In this document: piece after piece, positions 44,763-55,779 of the stretch
Position numbering within the stretch: position 1 is the stretch's first letter
How the letters are laid out: each line of letters begins with the position of its first letter
Source: Sinotaia quadrata
Lineage: Eukaryota; Mollusca; Gastropoda; Architaenioglossa; Viviparidae
DNA: 64,000 bases
Assembly: GCA_028829895.1 (NCBI GenBank)
Contig: CM054177.1
Span: 41,930,664 to 41,994,663, forward strand
Direction: 5' to 3'
Position numbers and translations under genes: made by a program
Notes under the pieces: generated by a model
Databases searched by the model: none
What the model saw: the letters and a program-made list of their open reading frames with translations, nothing else
Told to the model about the DNA's origin: nothing

Positions 44763-46136
44763 TTAGAGAGGGAGAGAGGTGGTTATTTCAGCAAGAGACT
44801 ATGTAAATTGCATAGATTCTGTTACTTAGGTGTTGATCTCTTCATTTTTCTACAAAACGTTTTATGGCTTGTCCCATCTGAGTGAACTGCTTCATGTTTT
44901 TCTGAAGATTTTGTTGTTTTCCATTTTCTATTTTTCATTCCGCCTTGCCCCATTTCTTCTTTCTTATTTTATTGCACCCAACCTGTCAAGTGTCATTTAA
45001 TTTAATCTTACTTCAGTAATTTCTTTTTTATTTCATAATATTTTCATCACTTGTCATTGTTCTATTTCAGTCAGTTCTCAACCGTTTGCTTGTTTCGATT
45101 CGCTTCCTGCGGACTGTGTATCGACTTTATTTCTTTTCAAGTACAATTCTTCCTTTTTTCATTCCGTCATTTTCCAAGGCTCTTTATTTCACTTTACTAC
45201 CTAATGGTCATTTGGTGTTTTAGTTTTATTTTATTTCTAAATTATCATTTTAATTTTGTCTTATCTTTTTAATTTGTTCAATATTGCGATCTCTTAATTT
45301 TATTTAATTCTTTTTCTAGATTTGTATTTTTGTGCTGATTTGTTGTTTTATGTTTCATTTCATTACATAATATAATTTCATCTTAACCTAGATTTATTTT
45401 CTCAACTTTTTATAACTATTATTTGGACTTACATTTCTTTCCGTTAAAAGAAAGAACAAGCCACAGTCTTTTTCTGTTACAGTTGACTTTCTGACTCTGA
45501 AATGCCAAGCACTAATCTGGCTCCCTTGTTGATAGGCGGGGGTAAATGTCACGAAAATGTCAATGGTGAAATTAGATGGGATGTGTGCATGAGTCTTGAT
45601 CCTATGCAAGCGTCATAACTGAAAACTATAGTCTGCTGCAAGTGTTTTTGATTGGCAAGAACGAGCTTTATGCTCCTTGGCAACGAGTGTCTGACTCGCT
45701 AATTAATATATACTGAACTTTTTGTTTTAACAGTGTAGATATTAACAAGCAGCCCAAACTGAATCGGCTGCTAAAACATCCGAAAACGTTCTGAGAAATA
45801 CCGCCAACATGTTTCCTCTACCTGCCGTGATGGTAATCGTCGTTTCCTGCAAAATCTTAGCGAGAGTTATCTTCCTTGGCACTGTGACGTAAGTGTTCCA
45901 TTCACGCAGGCTTGTTGACCTTTTGGTCGTACAGACGTACACAAGCCATCATGGATACGGTAACAGGCTGTCACGTGATGTAGACAAAAGACCTTAGGTA
46001 TTTCTGTTTTTAGCCTGAAGATAAGTACGTAGTTGTGTTTACTAACATGAGTGCTGTGCTCAATTGCCCAAGATGACTTCTGCCCAAATTGCTCTTTGCT
46101 AACAATAGTTGCTTACTCAAGTTGTTCACTGTCACG
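44763..46136. other. mostly T-rich single-copy stretch, no gene demonstrated
   Basis: The 66-codon minus frame at 45742-45942 lies in GC-richer sequence but matches nothing I recognise. Others are Phe/Leu-rich products of T-rich DNA. Confidence 0.45.
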
Positions 46137-46256
46137 TTGGCTGCTCAAAGAGTTGTGTACAAGGCATTGGCTGCTCAAAGAGTTGTGTACAAGGCGTTGG
46201 CTGTTCAAACAGTTGTGTACAAGGCGTTGGCTGCTCAAAGAGTTGCATGTTCAAGG
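46137..46256. repeat. 30-bp minisatellite, 4 copies
   Basis: ttggctgctcaaagagttgt followed by gtacaaggcg, with exact 30-bp spacing and a variant third copy (gttcaaacag). Confidence 0.97.
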
Positions 46257-46552
46257 TTTTGTGTCCTGAAATTGTGGTTTCTTAAAGCTCTTGTTCGCTC
46301 AAGCTATAGTAGAGTTTTGTTATCATTCTTCATTTTTAATCGCACTTTAGCTTAAGTGTTTATGTTTACTGCAGACATCGTGTACATTTCAAATCGCTCC
46401 TGTCTACTTCAACTCAGTTTCAGTGGAATTGAACGCATTTTAGAAATTAGTGCGCAGTTGGATAACAATGGTGAACACAAATGAACTCACTAGCTTCCTA
46501 TCTTTTTAAGATAACGATAAATACTGGTGGAGGGAGGGGTGAGGGTTAAAGA

Positions 46553-46637
46553 AAGAAAGAAACAAACAAACAAACAAACAAACAAACAAACAAACAAAAC
46601 AAACAAACAAAGAAACAAAGAAAGAAAGAAAGAAAGT
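46553..46637. repeat. (AAAC)n flanked by (GAAA)n microsatellites
   Basis: About eight to ten AAAC units with GAAA units on each side. Confidence 0.96.
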
Positions 46638-46816
46638 GATTCAAAAATTATTTTTAAAAATTTTGAAAGAATTTTTAAAATCTATATATTCCTTTCAAAG
46701 CAATAACATTCTAAATTTGATTTTCTGACATATTTCGGCGACAGCTGAGAAGCTAATCTGTATAGATCAAATAGCCCGGCTACGACGTCGGCTGAAATCA
46801 AACTCTTCATGCCTTC

Positions 46817-46945
46817 ATGAGTGGGAAGGTGCCAAAATGGTTCTATGGAGAAGCCACCGCCGTGTTCCAGCAGCACCGCCTGTGCAGAGAGTCTCCTTTA
46901 ACGCATCAGTGCACACCAGAAGAGTGGCCAAAGGAACCAAAGTAG
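46817..46945 (+). CDS. candidate small ORF or exon, unidentified
   Basis: An ATG-initiated 42-codon frame beginning MSGKVPKWFYGEATAVFQQH and ending PEEWPKEPK, in GC-rich non-repeat DNA. The composition is protein-like but no domain is recognised. The minus strand is also open here (46682-46876 and 46815-47087), which weakens the call. The region sits between a microsatellite-tailed motif and ordinary AT-rich DNA. Confidence 0.2.
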   Translation: MSGKVPKWFYGEATAVFQQHRLCRESPLTHQCTPEEWPKEPK

Positions 46946-47904
46946 GAAAGTGACATTTGGAACTGTCTCGCTGCAGAAGATCGCAGTATGCCACTTGACG
47001 TTTGTAAACCATATTCAGTAACTGATTTCTTGAAGTACTTCTAAGAATTATTTTTTTATATGTCAAAAGAGAAATGCAGCCAGACATGTATGCCAGTGTC
47101 TCTTTTAGTATTTCTATTTTTATTGTAAATTTGGTAGTTTTCGCAGATGTCGGTGAAGGGAGATGTCACATAAACCGTTGTTTTAAATCGTGCGTGCCTA
47201 CGTGTGTATGGTGACTGGAGAGGGGTGCTCTTTGGTGGAACATAGAGTAACTTAACAGTTCTTGTTACCGTAGGAACAGTAGACAGCATTGAGTAAATTC
47301 TCTGCTGTAATCAAATTTTGTGGAGGTAAAACAGACACAAACCAAGGTCTGTCTCCACTCATGGTTTATACCATCTGCCGCTGGTTTGAAAAAAAAAGCG
47401 TGTGTGTAAGCGTGCATGTGCGTGTGTTTGTGCGTGCGTGCGTTTATGTGTATATCAGTGTAGTGAAGTGTGTCATATGTACGTACGAGTGTGCGTACAT
47501 ATTTGACTGTTTGTTGTGAGTGTGTGATTTTAGTGTTATGGTCCTGTTCACCTGTAACTTTCTAAGGTGAAACAAACATTCTCCTAGTAGCAATGTTCAA
47601 ATGTGTTTTAATGGCGCACGATACCCATTAATCTTCTATCGCAGTGTAAAATCTGTGGTATTCAAACAGATCGCAATTCTTTATCCAGCAACAATGGTCC
47701 TTCTTCTTTGATATAATGTGGGTTTCTTTCTTAATTTTCATTTTTCATTTACGTCAAATTGTCTTCAAATCCACGAATCATGTGTGAGTAATTTGCAAGA
47801 TGCAGTTGTTTTGAGGAAGCCTGTGTTCCGGAGATCTCAGGTGAATGCAGTCGAATCAATATTTCACCTATTTCTCAATATGCAGTGGGAATTACGGTTT
47901 GGGT
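46946..47904. other. single-copy stretch with a TG-rich patch
   Basis: 47398-47460 is interrupted TG/CG-rich. A possible donor (ctcag|gtgaat) at about 47840 follows a short frame (47718-47906), without further support. Confidence 0.45.
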
Positions 47905-48215
47905 AAAGTTCTGCATATGTATTTCGTGAAAATTACAATTTCGGTAAAATTATGCGTGAATACGTCGTGTGGATCACACTTTGGGCAAAGTTCTGCTTGA
48001 ATACGTCGTGTGGATCACACTTTGGGCAATGTTCTGCGTGAATACGTCGTGTGGATCACACTTTGGGCAAAGTTATGCGTGAATACGTCGTGTGGATCAC
48101 CCTTTGGGCAAAGTTATGCGTGAATACGTCGTGTGGATCACCTTTGGGCACAATTCTGCGTATGTCGTGAAAATGACAATTTGGTCAACGTCGTGAGAAT
48201 TACCTTTTGGTCAAA
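47905..48215. repeat. 41-bp minisatellite, about 6-7 copies
   Basis: tacgtcgtgtggatcacact then ttgggcaaagttatgcgtga. Starts are at 47961, 48002, 48043, 48084 and 48125, with diverged edges. Confidence 0.97.
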
Positions 48216-48590
48216 GTTCTGAATGGACATTAGACTATCTGGTGAATTTACTATGGTACCGACGGTGATGATAACATCAAAGACAATGATGACGATGATG
48301 GTGGTGGTGGTAATAGCGATGAATATATTGATGACTATGATGTTAATGATGATTAATATAATAATGATGAATATTTTGTTTTATTTCAGCATCTGGAAAA
48401 TGATACATTGCACTGGACAGTGCCATTTTAAGGCCTACGAGGCCTTTATGGACACGCGAAGCACATGCCTAGGGCCCCACGGTGGCCCCCAAACAAAATA
48501 TACATCGCGACCATTTAATAACAATATAATATTACTTAATAATATTATAAGAACAATAATACATTTTTAAAGTATCTGCATTTTGAGTTA
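48216..48590. other. spacer with a GAT/GTG-rich patch
   Basis: 48260-48370 has interrupted gatgatgat and ggtggtggt. The 115-aa frame here is Met-rich because of ATG-phase repeats and is not a gene. Confidence 0.6.
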
Positions 48591-48850
48591 AATATAATTA
48601 TTGGCAATAAGCGTAGAGCGCTAAAGAAGTTAGAGTGAAATAAATCAATAACTTTAACGCAGAGCTCTAAAGAAGTTATAGTGAAATAAATCAATAATTA
48701 ATTTTAACGCATAGCTCTAAAGAAGTTATAGTGAAATAAATCAATAACTTTAACGCAGAGCTCTAAAGAAGTTAGAGTGAAATAAATCAATAATTTTAAC
48801 GCAGAGTGCTATAGAAGTTAGACTGAAATAAATCAATAACTTTAACGCAT
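48591..48850. repeat. about 48-bp minisatellite, 5 copies
   Basis: ctctaaagaagttatagtga then aataaatcaataactttaac and gcagag. Spacing is 47-48 bp. Confidence 0.95.
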
Positions 48851-49250
48851 GGCGCAGGCGAACAGTTTGCTGCATACTTTGTTTTCGTCTGATTTTTACA
48901 ACGCTTAACGCAATGTCGCTAACAAAGAATATTTTATGTTTTGGTAAGTTAATATTAATTTTTAATATGAAGTCTCTCTCAATCCTATAATATAGTCATT
49001 TTCTAAATTGTTTTAAATATTAAATACATAATCAGATTTCTCACAGTTAGTAATAATAGATGTCGGTACTCGGTAGTGAACTTGGCAAACTTATTTAAGT
49101 TGACAAAATCTAAAACTGCTCTTGTCACTTCATTTTCACCTACATTGTATTAACGTTAAATTATTTGATAGTTTCTACATTTTTTGTTAGGCAGATTGTG
49201 ATTGTCAGTTATCACCGATTTGCCATTTTTTTCCCATTGTCGCAAACTAT
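48851..49250. other. AT-rich spacer
   Basis: Nothing recognised. Confidence 0.5.
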
Positions 49251-49334
49251 GAACTATTAAACGAACCATCAGACAACCCACCAAGTATACGTAGAACTAT
49301 TAAACGAACCATCAGACAACCCACCAAGTATACG
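49251..49334. repeat. 42-bp tandem duplication at the left edge of the hAT remnant
   Basis: gaactattaaacgaaccatc starts at 49251 and 49293. It ends where transposase-like coding sequence begins (cgtggtgctgcgaagagaaa). Confidence 0.95.
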
Positions 49335-51990
49335 TAGAAATTATACGTGGTGCTGCGAAGAGAAAGAAGGATGTAGCTGAATTGGAAAGGTTGGCCAAAC
49401 ATCCCATAATATCTTCTTTCTTTCAAAGTCAGAAAGCACAATCATCATTGCAGCCCGACATTGCTGAGACACAAGATACTCTTACGTCGTCTTACTCGTC
49501 TACTGACGTCATTGTCTGTGATAAAGATAAACAGTTAGTGTCGCTGCATGATGATGGTCTACCAGTCAAAAGTTCAGATGTTGTCATAACACCAACATTC
49601 AGAAAATTGTCACCAGATGTAAGCTCGGCGGGCAATCCAACTGAGGAATTACGATAGTATTGGATTCGTAAAGGTCCTCTAGTTACCAGCATAAAATGTC
49701 TGACTTTAGTACGACTCAATGCGTGTATGGAACTGGAAATAAGTTGCAGAGACGTTGGTTAACTGATTTCTGTTTCCGTCGTGAACTGCGAAATGGTGAA
49801 TCAGTTTGTCGCGAGTGGCTGTTCAATTCTCCATCGCGGAAGTCTGTGTATTGCTTTTTGTATCGCTTGTTTTAACAACTATGATGGATCATCAGTCTAC
49901 TTTATGCACGACCGGCTTTAACGATTGGAAGAATTCAATGACACTTCTCAGCGAACATAAAAATGGTGAGGATATTCGAAAGTGCATGCTTATTTACACT
50001 GAGCGTGTTAGAGAAGCTGGTCACACTGGTACACAATTAATGAAGCAATTAAAAATGGAACAGCAATATTGGCGTGATGTCATGAAGCGGATTGTGGCTG
50101 TAGTGAGGATTTTTGGCATCCAGGGGTTTGTCTTTTAGAGGTGACAATCAGATTCTAGGCTCACAGCACAATGGAAATTATTTGGGAAGCTTGGAATTAA
50201 TTAACATATTCGATCCATTTCTCAGTGAACAGATGAAGAGATACAGCAATGCTGGAAAAGGTAACCCCTCTGATCTATCGGCAGCTGGAAGTGAAGAGTT
50301 TATCATATTGATGGGTAACGAAGTTGTCTACTCAATCTTTTCAGAATTAAGACAAGCAAAATATTTCTCTCTCGGTGTAACTCCACCCTGGATGTGAGTT
50401 ACACCGATCAATTGACATTTACTGTGAGAGATGTGAAAGATTTATTATCAGTGGAACGGTTCTTAGGATTTCTTTGTATCCGCGATTATGGAGCAGAGTA
50501 TCTTGCGGACACCATCGTGAACTTTCAGGAAGTAAGCAACATTAACATAGCAGATTGCCGTGGACAGTCCGATAATAATGCCTCTAACATGTCCGATCAG
50601 TGTTCAGGCGTGCAAGCTAGAATAAAAGAAATAAACGAATTAGCTGTCTACGCTCCGTGTGCGGGCCATTCCCTGAATTTAGTTGGCGTGAAGGCTGTTG
50701 AATGTTGCGCGCAGGTCGTAGCCTACTTCGACTTTCTTCAAAAACTATATGTCTTTTCGTGCCATTGACGCATTGTTGGCATATCCTGGAGACATCATTA
50801 GAACATGAACACAAAGTAATGAAATGCTTATCAGATACGTGATGGTCCTCATGCTGTTGCTGTGAAGGCTCTGTGTTAAGGGTACAAAGAAGTTGTAGCA
50901 GCTCTTGATGGGAGTACTGTGAAGGCCCTGCGTCATGGGTACAAAAAAGTTCAAGCTTTTGATGGGATTACTGTGAAGGCCCTGTGTCATGGGTACAAAG
51001 AAGTTCAAGCTTTTGATGGGATTACTGTGAAGGCCCTGTGTCATGGGTACAAAGAAGTTCAAGCTTTTGATGGGATTACTGTGAAGGCCCTGTGTCATGG
51101 GTACAAAGAAGTTCAAGCTTTTGATGGGATTACTGTGAAGGCCCTGTGTCATGGGTACAAAGAAGTTCAAGCTTTTGATGGGATTGCTGTGAAGGCCCTG
51201 TGTCATGGGTACAAAGAAGTTCAAGCTTTTGATGGGATTGCACAGGACATAGACCAACCTAGAGACGCTTCCCGTGAAGTAGCAGCTCTAAGCAAAGATT
51301 GATAAATTGGAAATTGCATTCCTCACCATTCTCTGGAATAATATCCTTGGACGCTTCAACGATACAAGCAAGACTCCACAGAAGGCAGACATGGATTTAT
51401 CAGTCGCTGTCAATTCAATGTAGGGGGCGCTTTCGCGCTACTGTCAATCTGATTCAGTCACTGAAGCTTTATGTTGATGCACTTAGAGACAATAATTATT
51501 GTGAAGAATATGAGCGCAAAGCCAAAACACAAACTCACAACGCAGGGTACTACGACAGCCAGAGACGACTAAACAAAATATGCAATTTATATTTGTGGAA
51601 GGTCCTGCAAATAACACTATTATAGATGCAATGCGCACGAGCAAAAATTTAGAATTCAGACCTACTTGACCAATCATCGACTCATTGATGACTGAACTAA
51701 ACACACGTGACGTGGAAAGCTTAAGAAGAAATCGTCAGCAGATTTACATTCTTAATCAAACTAATCCATTTTAAAGCTGAACAAATAACAGAATACAGTA
51801 AAAAGTTTGCAAAATTCTATCCTGAAGATCTTAACAAACACGAACTAATTTCAGAATGTGAACACCTGTAACACTACATGTCTGTCATTTGCAAAACCAT
51901 CAGTGCCATCTATGTCAATAATCTATGCCATGTTAAAGAACGACAATATGGAATCAACGTTTCAAACATTGAAATTGCAATAAGGTAGAC
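49335..51990 (+). pseudogene. ZMYM1-like hAT-superfamily transposase, decayed
   Basis: Read through its shifts, it follows the ZMYM1-like layout. First comes a basic N-terminus (RGAAKRKK, then RLAKHPIISSFFQ). Next is a TTF-type zinc-finger region (KLQRRWLTDFCFRREL, CREWLFNSPS, VYCFLYRLF, then GFNDWKNSM). A DUF4371/RNase-H-like body follows (RGLSFRGDNQILGSQHNGNY; FDPFLSEQMKRY; EYLADTIVNFQE; DCRGQSDNNASNMS; PCAGHSLNLVGV). After that come a damaged LSDT-WS segment and VKAL-type motif, and late fragments to NIEIAIR at about 51987. Damage includes an in-frame TAG after TEELR near 49655 and frame changes near 49690, 49875-49915, 50108 (T run), 50385, 50765 and 50860. There are further stops after 51300. 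The hAT dimerisation region is missing because the sequence breaks at 51990. Such proteins derive from cut-and-paste transposases and bind DNA in the nucleus; this copy cannot encode one. Codon-level similarity is from my knowledge of the family. Confidence 0.9.
50863..51240 (+). repeat. in-frame 54-bp (18-codon) expansion inside the transposase pseudogene
   Basis: gggtacaaagaagttcaagc starts at 50937 (variant), 50991, 51045, 51099, 51153 and 51207. A first, 57-bp version starts at 50880 and encodes a KEVVAALDGS-type end. The unit translates as VKALCHGYKEVQAFDGIT. The 57-bp copy is closest to the family's conserved VKAL...Y.E...AL motif, so it looks ancestral. The later copies share a 3-bp deletion and are nearly identical. 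The last two carry GIA instead of GIT. Confidence 0.97.
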
Positions 51991-51997
51991 GTCGTGT

Positions 51998-52290
51998 CCT
52001 GCACACTAAGCAGACACACAATGGGAAAAATCACAACATTCCTCCAAACTTATTACTGGACATTGCCTGATGTAAATATTATAACTAAATGACACTGGTA
52101 GCATTCCTGGCGGAATTCAATAGTCTACGTTCCATTGAATGCGTGAGTCCACCTCATGTTATGGATAAATGTGTTTTAGCATGATGCAAGCATTCCTGAG
52201 TAGCTAGCTAGTTTCAGAGCTGCGCACATATCAGGTGTTTCACTCGAAATGGGCTACAGGGCGCCGCTCTAGGAGTCATGTATCTCACAG
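51998..52290 (+). repeat. dispersed repeat, copy A
   Basis: Matches 53003-53430. Landmarks: cacacaatgggaaaaatcac; ggacattgcctgatg; taactaaatgacactggtag; attcaatagt; gaatgcgtgagtcca; gttatggataaatg; gctagctagtt; ctaggagtcatgta. Identity is about 80% over the first 220 bp. It begins where the transposase homology stops. Confidence 0.85.
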
Positions 52291-52306
52291 GAATCAGGTA
52301 ACAAGG

Positions 52307-52821
52307 CTAAGTTTCTGGGGTGGCTTTCGGGTACGATGGTGAGGGGGACATTACAGGCGAGCAGACAGTAATCCCTAGTGGCTCATGCACAGAGGCGTTG
52401 TGTATAGCGTATGCCACAACTACGCCCACCATACAATGGCGATACCTTGGGCCATGTTCATTGTAGTCCATGTATGGTGAGTGACGTAACAAGACACTGC
52501 CAGTCTTGTGACGGTAATCAGAGTGAGGGTCGATTAGTGGGTCTGTGCCAGTAAGTAAAAGGCAGCCAGTGCCACTCGACACAGAAAATAGAGCTGATAG
52601 AGTCTTCACTTCCCAGGTGTAGGAGGTCAATGCACTGAGACAATCATCGATGACGTCGCCAGTTCTGTAGCTTCCATTGTTAGTGACAGTACGGCCCCTG
52701 ACACAAATGGTTTTTCAAGAATCTTTTGCAAGTAGATTTGATAACTAGATTTGACAACTAGAGGACGTAAACATTCATTGAGCGCTGTCACAAATGCTGT
52801 ATCATATCTTTTGACATGCAA
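52307..52821 (-). other. two abutting minus-strand open frames between repeat copies A and B
   Basis: 52627-52821 (64 codons, starting MHVKRYDTAFVTALNECLRP) and 52307-52630 (107 codons, starting MTSYTWEVKTLSALFSVSSG) are adjacent in different phases in GC-balanced single-copy sequence. Together they nearly fill the gap between the repeats. No family is recognised. They may be remnants of a protein carried by the element, or chance. Confidence 0.25.
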
Positions 52822-53002
52822 GTAGAGATAAGATCTGGTTAAGCCTACTCAAAATCTCACAACATGGGGAGGGTGTGACAAATATTACCACCCTTTCCTT
52901 TATTTGTCACTCATTTCTGTATTTATTAAATATATTTTGTGATGGATTCTGAAGCACTTGTTCATATTTATACAATGTGATTTTAAGGTAGGTGTCAGGC
53001 AC

Positions 53003-53430
53003 TTGCATGTTAGGCAAACACACAATAGAAAAATCACCTCAATTATCCAAAACATTTTGATTACTAGACATTGCTGAAGTAGTATTATAATTAAATGACA
53101 CTTGTATCATTCCTGGTAAAATTCAATAGTGTAAGTTCCTTTGAATGCGTGAGTCCAACTCAAATCTTGTTATGGATAAATGGCTTATCGCATGATTCAA
53201 GCACTCCTAAGAAGCTAGCCAGTTAGAGCTAACCAATGGCCACATACTGGCCAAAAATAGCTAACCAATGGCCATCTACTGGGTCAACTGTAACTGACCA
53301 ATGGATGCTGGGGGAATACAGGGGAACCCATGTTTTAAAATCTGTCCCTTTTGCAAACACTGTCCAGTGAACCCCGTACACAACAAGGCATACTCTCTTG
53401 TATGTCTCTACTCTGGGAGTCATGTAAAAA
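53003..53430 (+). repeat. dispersed repeat, copy B
   Basis: The second copy of the 51998-52290 sequence, same orientation, about 1.0 kb downstream. The homologous part is 53020-53232. After an insertion, similarity resumes at ctgggagtcatgta (about 53410). It also contains a local tandem duplication (gctaaccaatggccacatac and gctaaccaatggccatctac). Confidence 0.85.
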
Positions 53431-53943
53431 AAAAAAGCCTCACCCCATTGGCAGAACTCCCTTTTACAATTTCCTTTCACGCCAGTTTACATCTTCTTTT
53501 AAACTGGATCAAACTGCTATTGTGTGTTGTTTAGGGAGTGTGCAAAAACCAGCCGATGAAATCATTATGTCATCTACTGCAGATGGAGAAATAGGGAGAA
53601 TTCTCTTCATTTAGGTCATGTGACTTTTTGTGAAACTATAGAACTTTTCCATACCTTGTGATGTGCACTATTCATGTTGTATGAATATAAGTTGATTGAA
53701 GTGGCAATGTAAATGAATATTGTTTACTCTAGGAGTCTTTGGGGAGAGCTAGAGATAATTGTCAGTAAATACTGTTATAAACAGTTAATAAGAGGGCCTT
53801 TTCAAGACTGAAGCTATTCAGCAACCCTCCAGACTTAATTATATAAAATACATATTTGTGTATTTCTATTTGTCTTCATTGTGTATGACATTATTTGTAT
53901 TAATGAATGTTGAATTGCTGAAGAGTATGTAGATAATTATATT
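53431..53943. other. spacer, nothing recognised
   Basis: Single-copy sequence. Confidence 0.5.
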
Positions 53944-54089
53944 GCTAATAAACTCTATTTCTTTATTTATCAACACCCTCGACCCTGTGTTTTATAATTA
54001 GGTTTAATGGTCAGGAATGGGGGGAGGGCATAATAATTACAAAGACAGGGTCTAGGATGTTGATAAATAAAGAAAAAGATTTTATTAGC
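53944..54089. repeat. 49-bp imperfect inverted repeat with 48-bp loop
   Basis: Left arm 53944-53992 (gctaataaactctatttctt then tatttatcaacaccctc and gaccctgtgttt). Right arm 54041-54089 is its reverse complement with about four or five mismatches (tgttgataaataaagaaaaa core). The strand can fold into a long hairpin. It may be a foldback or MITE-type element, or a precursor-like hairpin if transcribed. Confidence 0.85.
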
Positions 54090-55069
54090 AGCCCTAATTT
54101 TCAGAGGGTGTCAACTGCTCTAATGGACCTTTTCCAGGTCAGATTTTTTTCCTGCAGTGTTTATTTTCAATACCGAGGTTTACTCAGGGAAGGGTAGTTG
54201 GTTACTCTTTCAGTCCATTGCCCACAAGTTGAGAGGTATGTATTATCAAACAAGTGTAGGGATGGTAATATTTTCATAATTAAAGAGACTCTCTCATGGT
54301 TTCAAATAAACTGATACATAAAGTATGTTCATGTGTGCTATGCAACAACTCATAAGTTGCTGTACCTAACTAATTACATATATATGAGCATGTATGTGTA
54401 TGTGTGTTGTAAGTAACTTCACTAGTGTACACATGTGGCTGTACATATGTGTGTATACTTGGTTTTTGTGCATGCATGTGAATGTAAAATTCACATTTGC
54501 CAGTAGCCAGTGACATCACAAAGGGTATATGTTCCATCCAATTTTAGACTAGCAATGACATAATGTGGACTAGAGTATTGATTTCATCAAATCTGGTTCA
54601 TTTTTTCCTTCTCTCCATTAATAGCTTTTCTGCACGGTTCCTGAATAGAAACCTCACCCATGTGTATGCTTAATTAACAGTTCAAGTCAAGAAAAATGCA
54701 AACCTCTTACTGCTCAGGTCTTCAGATTGCCTATTTGCTTTGAACTTGTAACTGGTTTCTCATCAAGGAGGCGTATTTACCATGACACCACCAGAACCAG
54801 GACATCATGATACACACCAGATTGGCAGTATCAGCAACTACAAAGGGGTCACAAGTGATTTCACACTGAAAGAAGGGAGACAAGCACGCGAACACCCACC
54901 GAGAAGGGGAGAAGTGCGGGCCATCATCCATCAAAAACCAAGAGGAGACAAGCTGTCAGCACCCCACACAAATGGGAGACAAATATGCCAGCATCCCAAT
55001 AAATGGATGCAACCAAATTATCACTCAAGTTTATCTCTCAACTGCTAGCACCCCATTAAAATGGAGATA
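54090..55069. other. single-copy stretch, no gene demonstrated
   Basis: The 88-codon plus frame at 54782-55048 is rich in His, Pro, Lys and Gln and overlaps degenerate precursors of the next array. It is unrecognised. The minus frame at 54731-54934 is its shadow. Confidence 0.4.
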
Positions 55070-55215
55070 AGAGGGTCAGCACCCATTAATAGACAAGTGG
55101 GTCAGCACACAATAATAGGCAGGTGGGTCAATACCAAGTAATAGGCAAGTGGGTCATCACCCAGTAATAGACAAGTGGGTCAACACCCAGTACTAAACAA
55201 GTGTGTCAACACCCA
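55070..55215. repeat. 26-bp minisatellite, about 6 copies
   Basis: gtgggtcaacacccagtaat followed by agacaa. Starts are at 55097, 55123, 55149, 55175 and 55201. Similar but looser words (gacaagc, gcaccccac, aatggagata) continue to the left. Confidence 0.95.
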
Positions 55216-55779
55216 CAAAAAATGGAGGTAAAGGGGACAAGCACAAAATAAAAAGAGGAAGGATAAAAGCGAGAGACCTGTGTTAAGTAACGAATTTTAA
55301 ATGTTTTCATTCTAGTATGTGCTTATCTACTTTCTATCAACCATGCTCCACTCATTTCAGTCCACCGATATCATGAACCTCCCTCAAGTGGCACACCATA
55401 AGCCTGGCAGCGAAATCGGCCCAGACCGGAAGCTGCCATCATCCCAAGTAAAGGAGAAGTTCGTGCTTATACACTTCCAGCTGCTTGTTCTGGTTTTATT
55501 TTAGTGTGCATTGTGAACTGCTATTTATTACACTTTGTGTCGACGTTAGCTGGCCGCCTGAGATGGAGAGAGAGAAAGTCTGTCGCGATTTTGTTTCTGG
55601 AGCGCATTTCTTCAATATTAATGATGAAATACGAGAAAAATAAGCTGGTGGTTGAAAATGATTCATGACGCGAGAGTGACATGTAGCGGTGTGTATTTGA
55701 ATATGTGTGCATATAGGTGAATAGTTATATAGTTTGTATGGTTTGAGTACTTGAATGTGTTGTGATATGTCAGGAAGCG
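55216..55779. other. spacer, nothing recognised
   Basis: Single-copy sequence. Confidence 0.5.

Noticed and set aside
50745..51257. 170-codon minus-strand frame with regular 18-residue repeats
   Set aside because: It is the antisense shadow of the 54-bp array; the sense strand carries the transposase-family motif.
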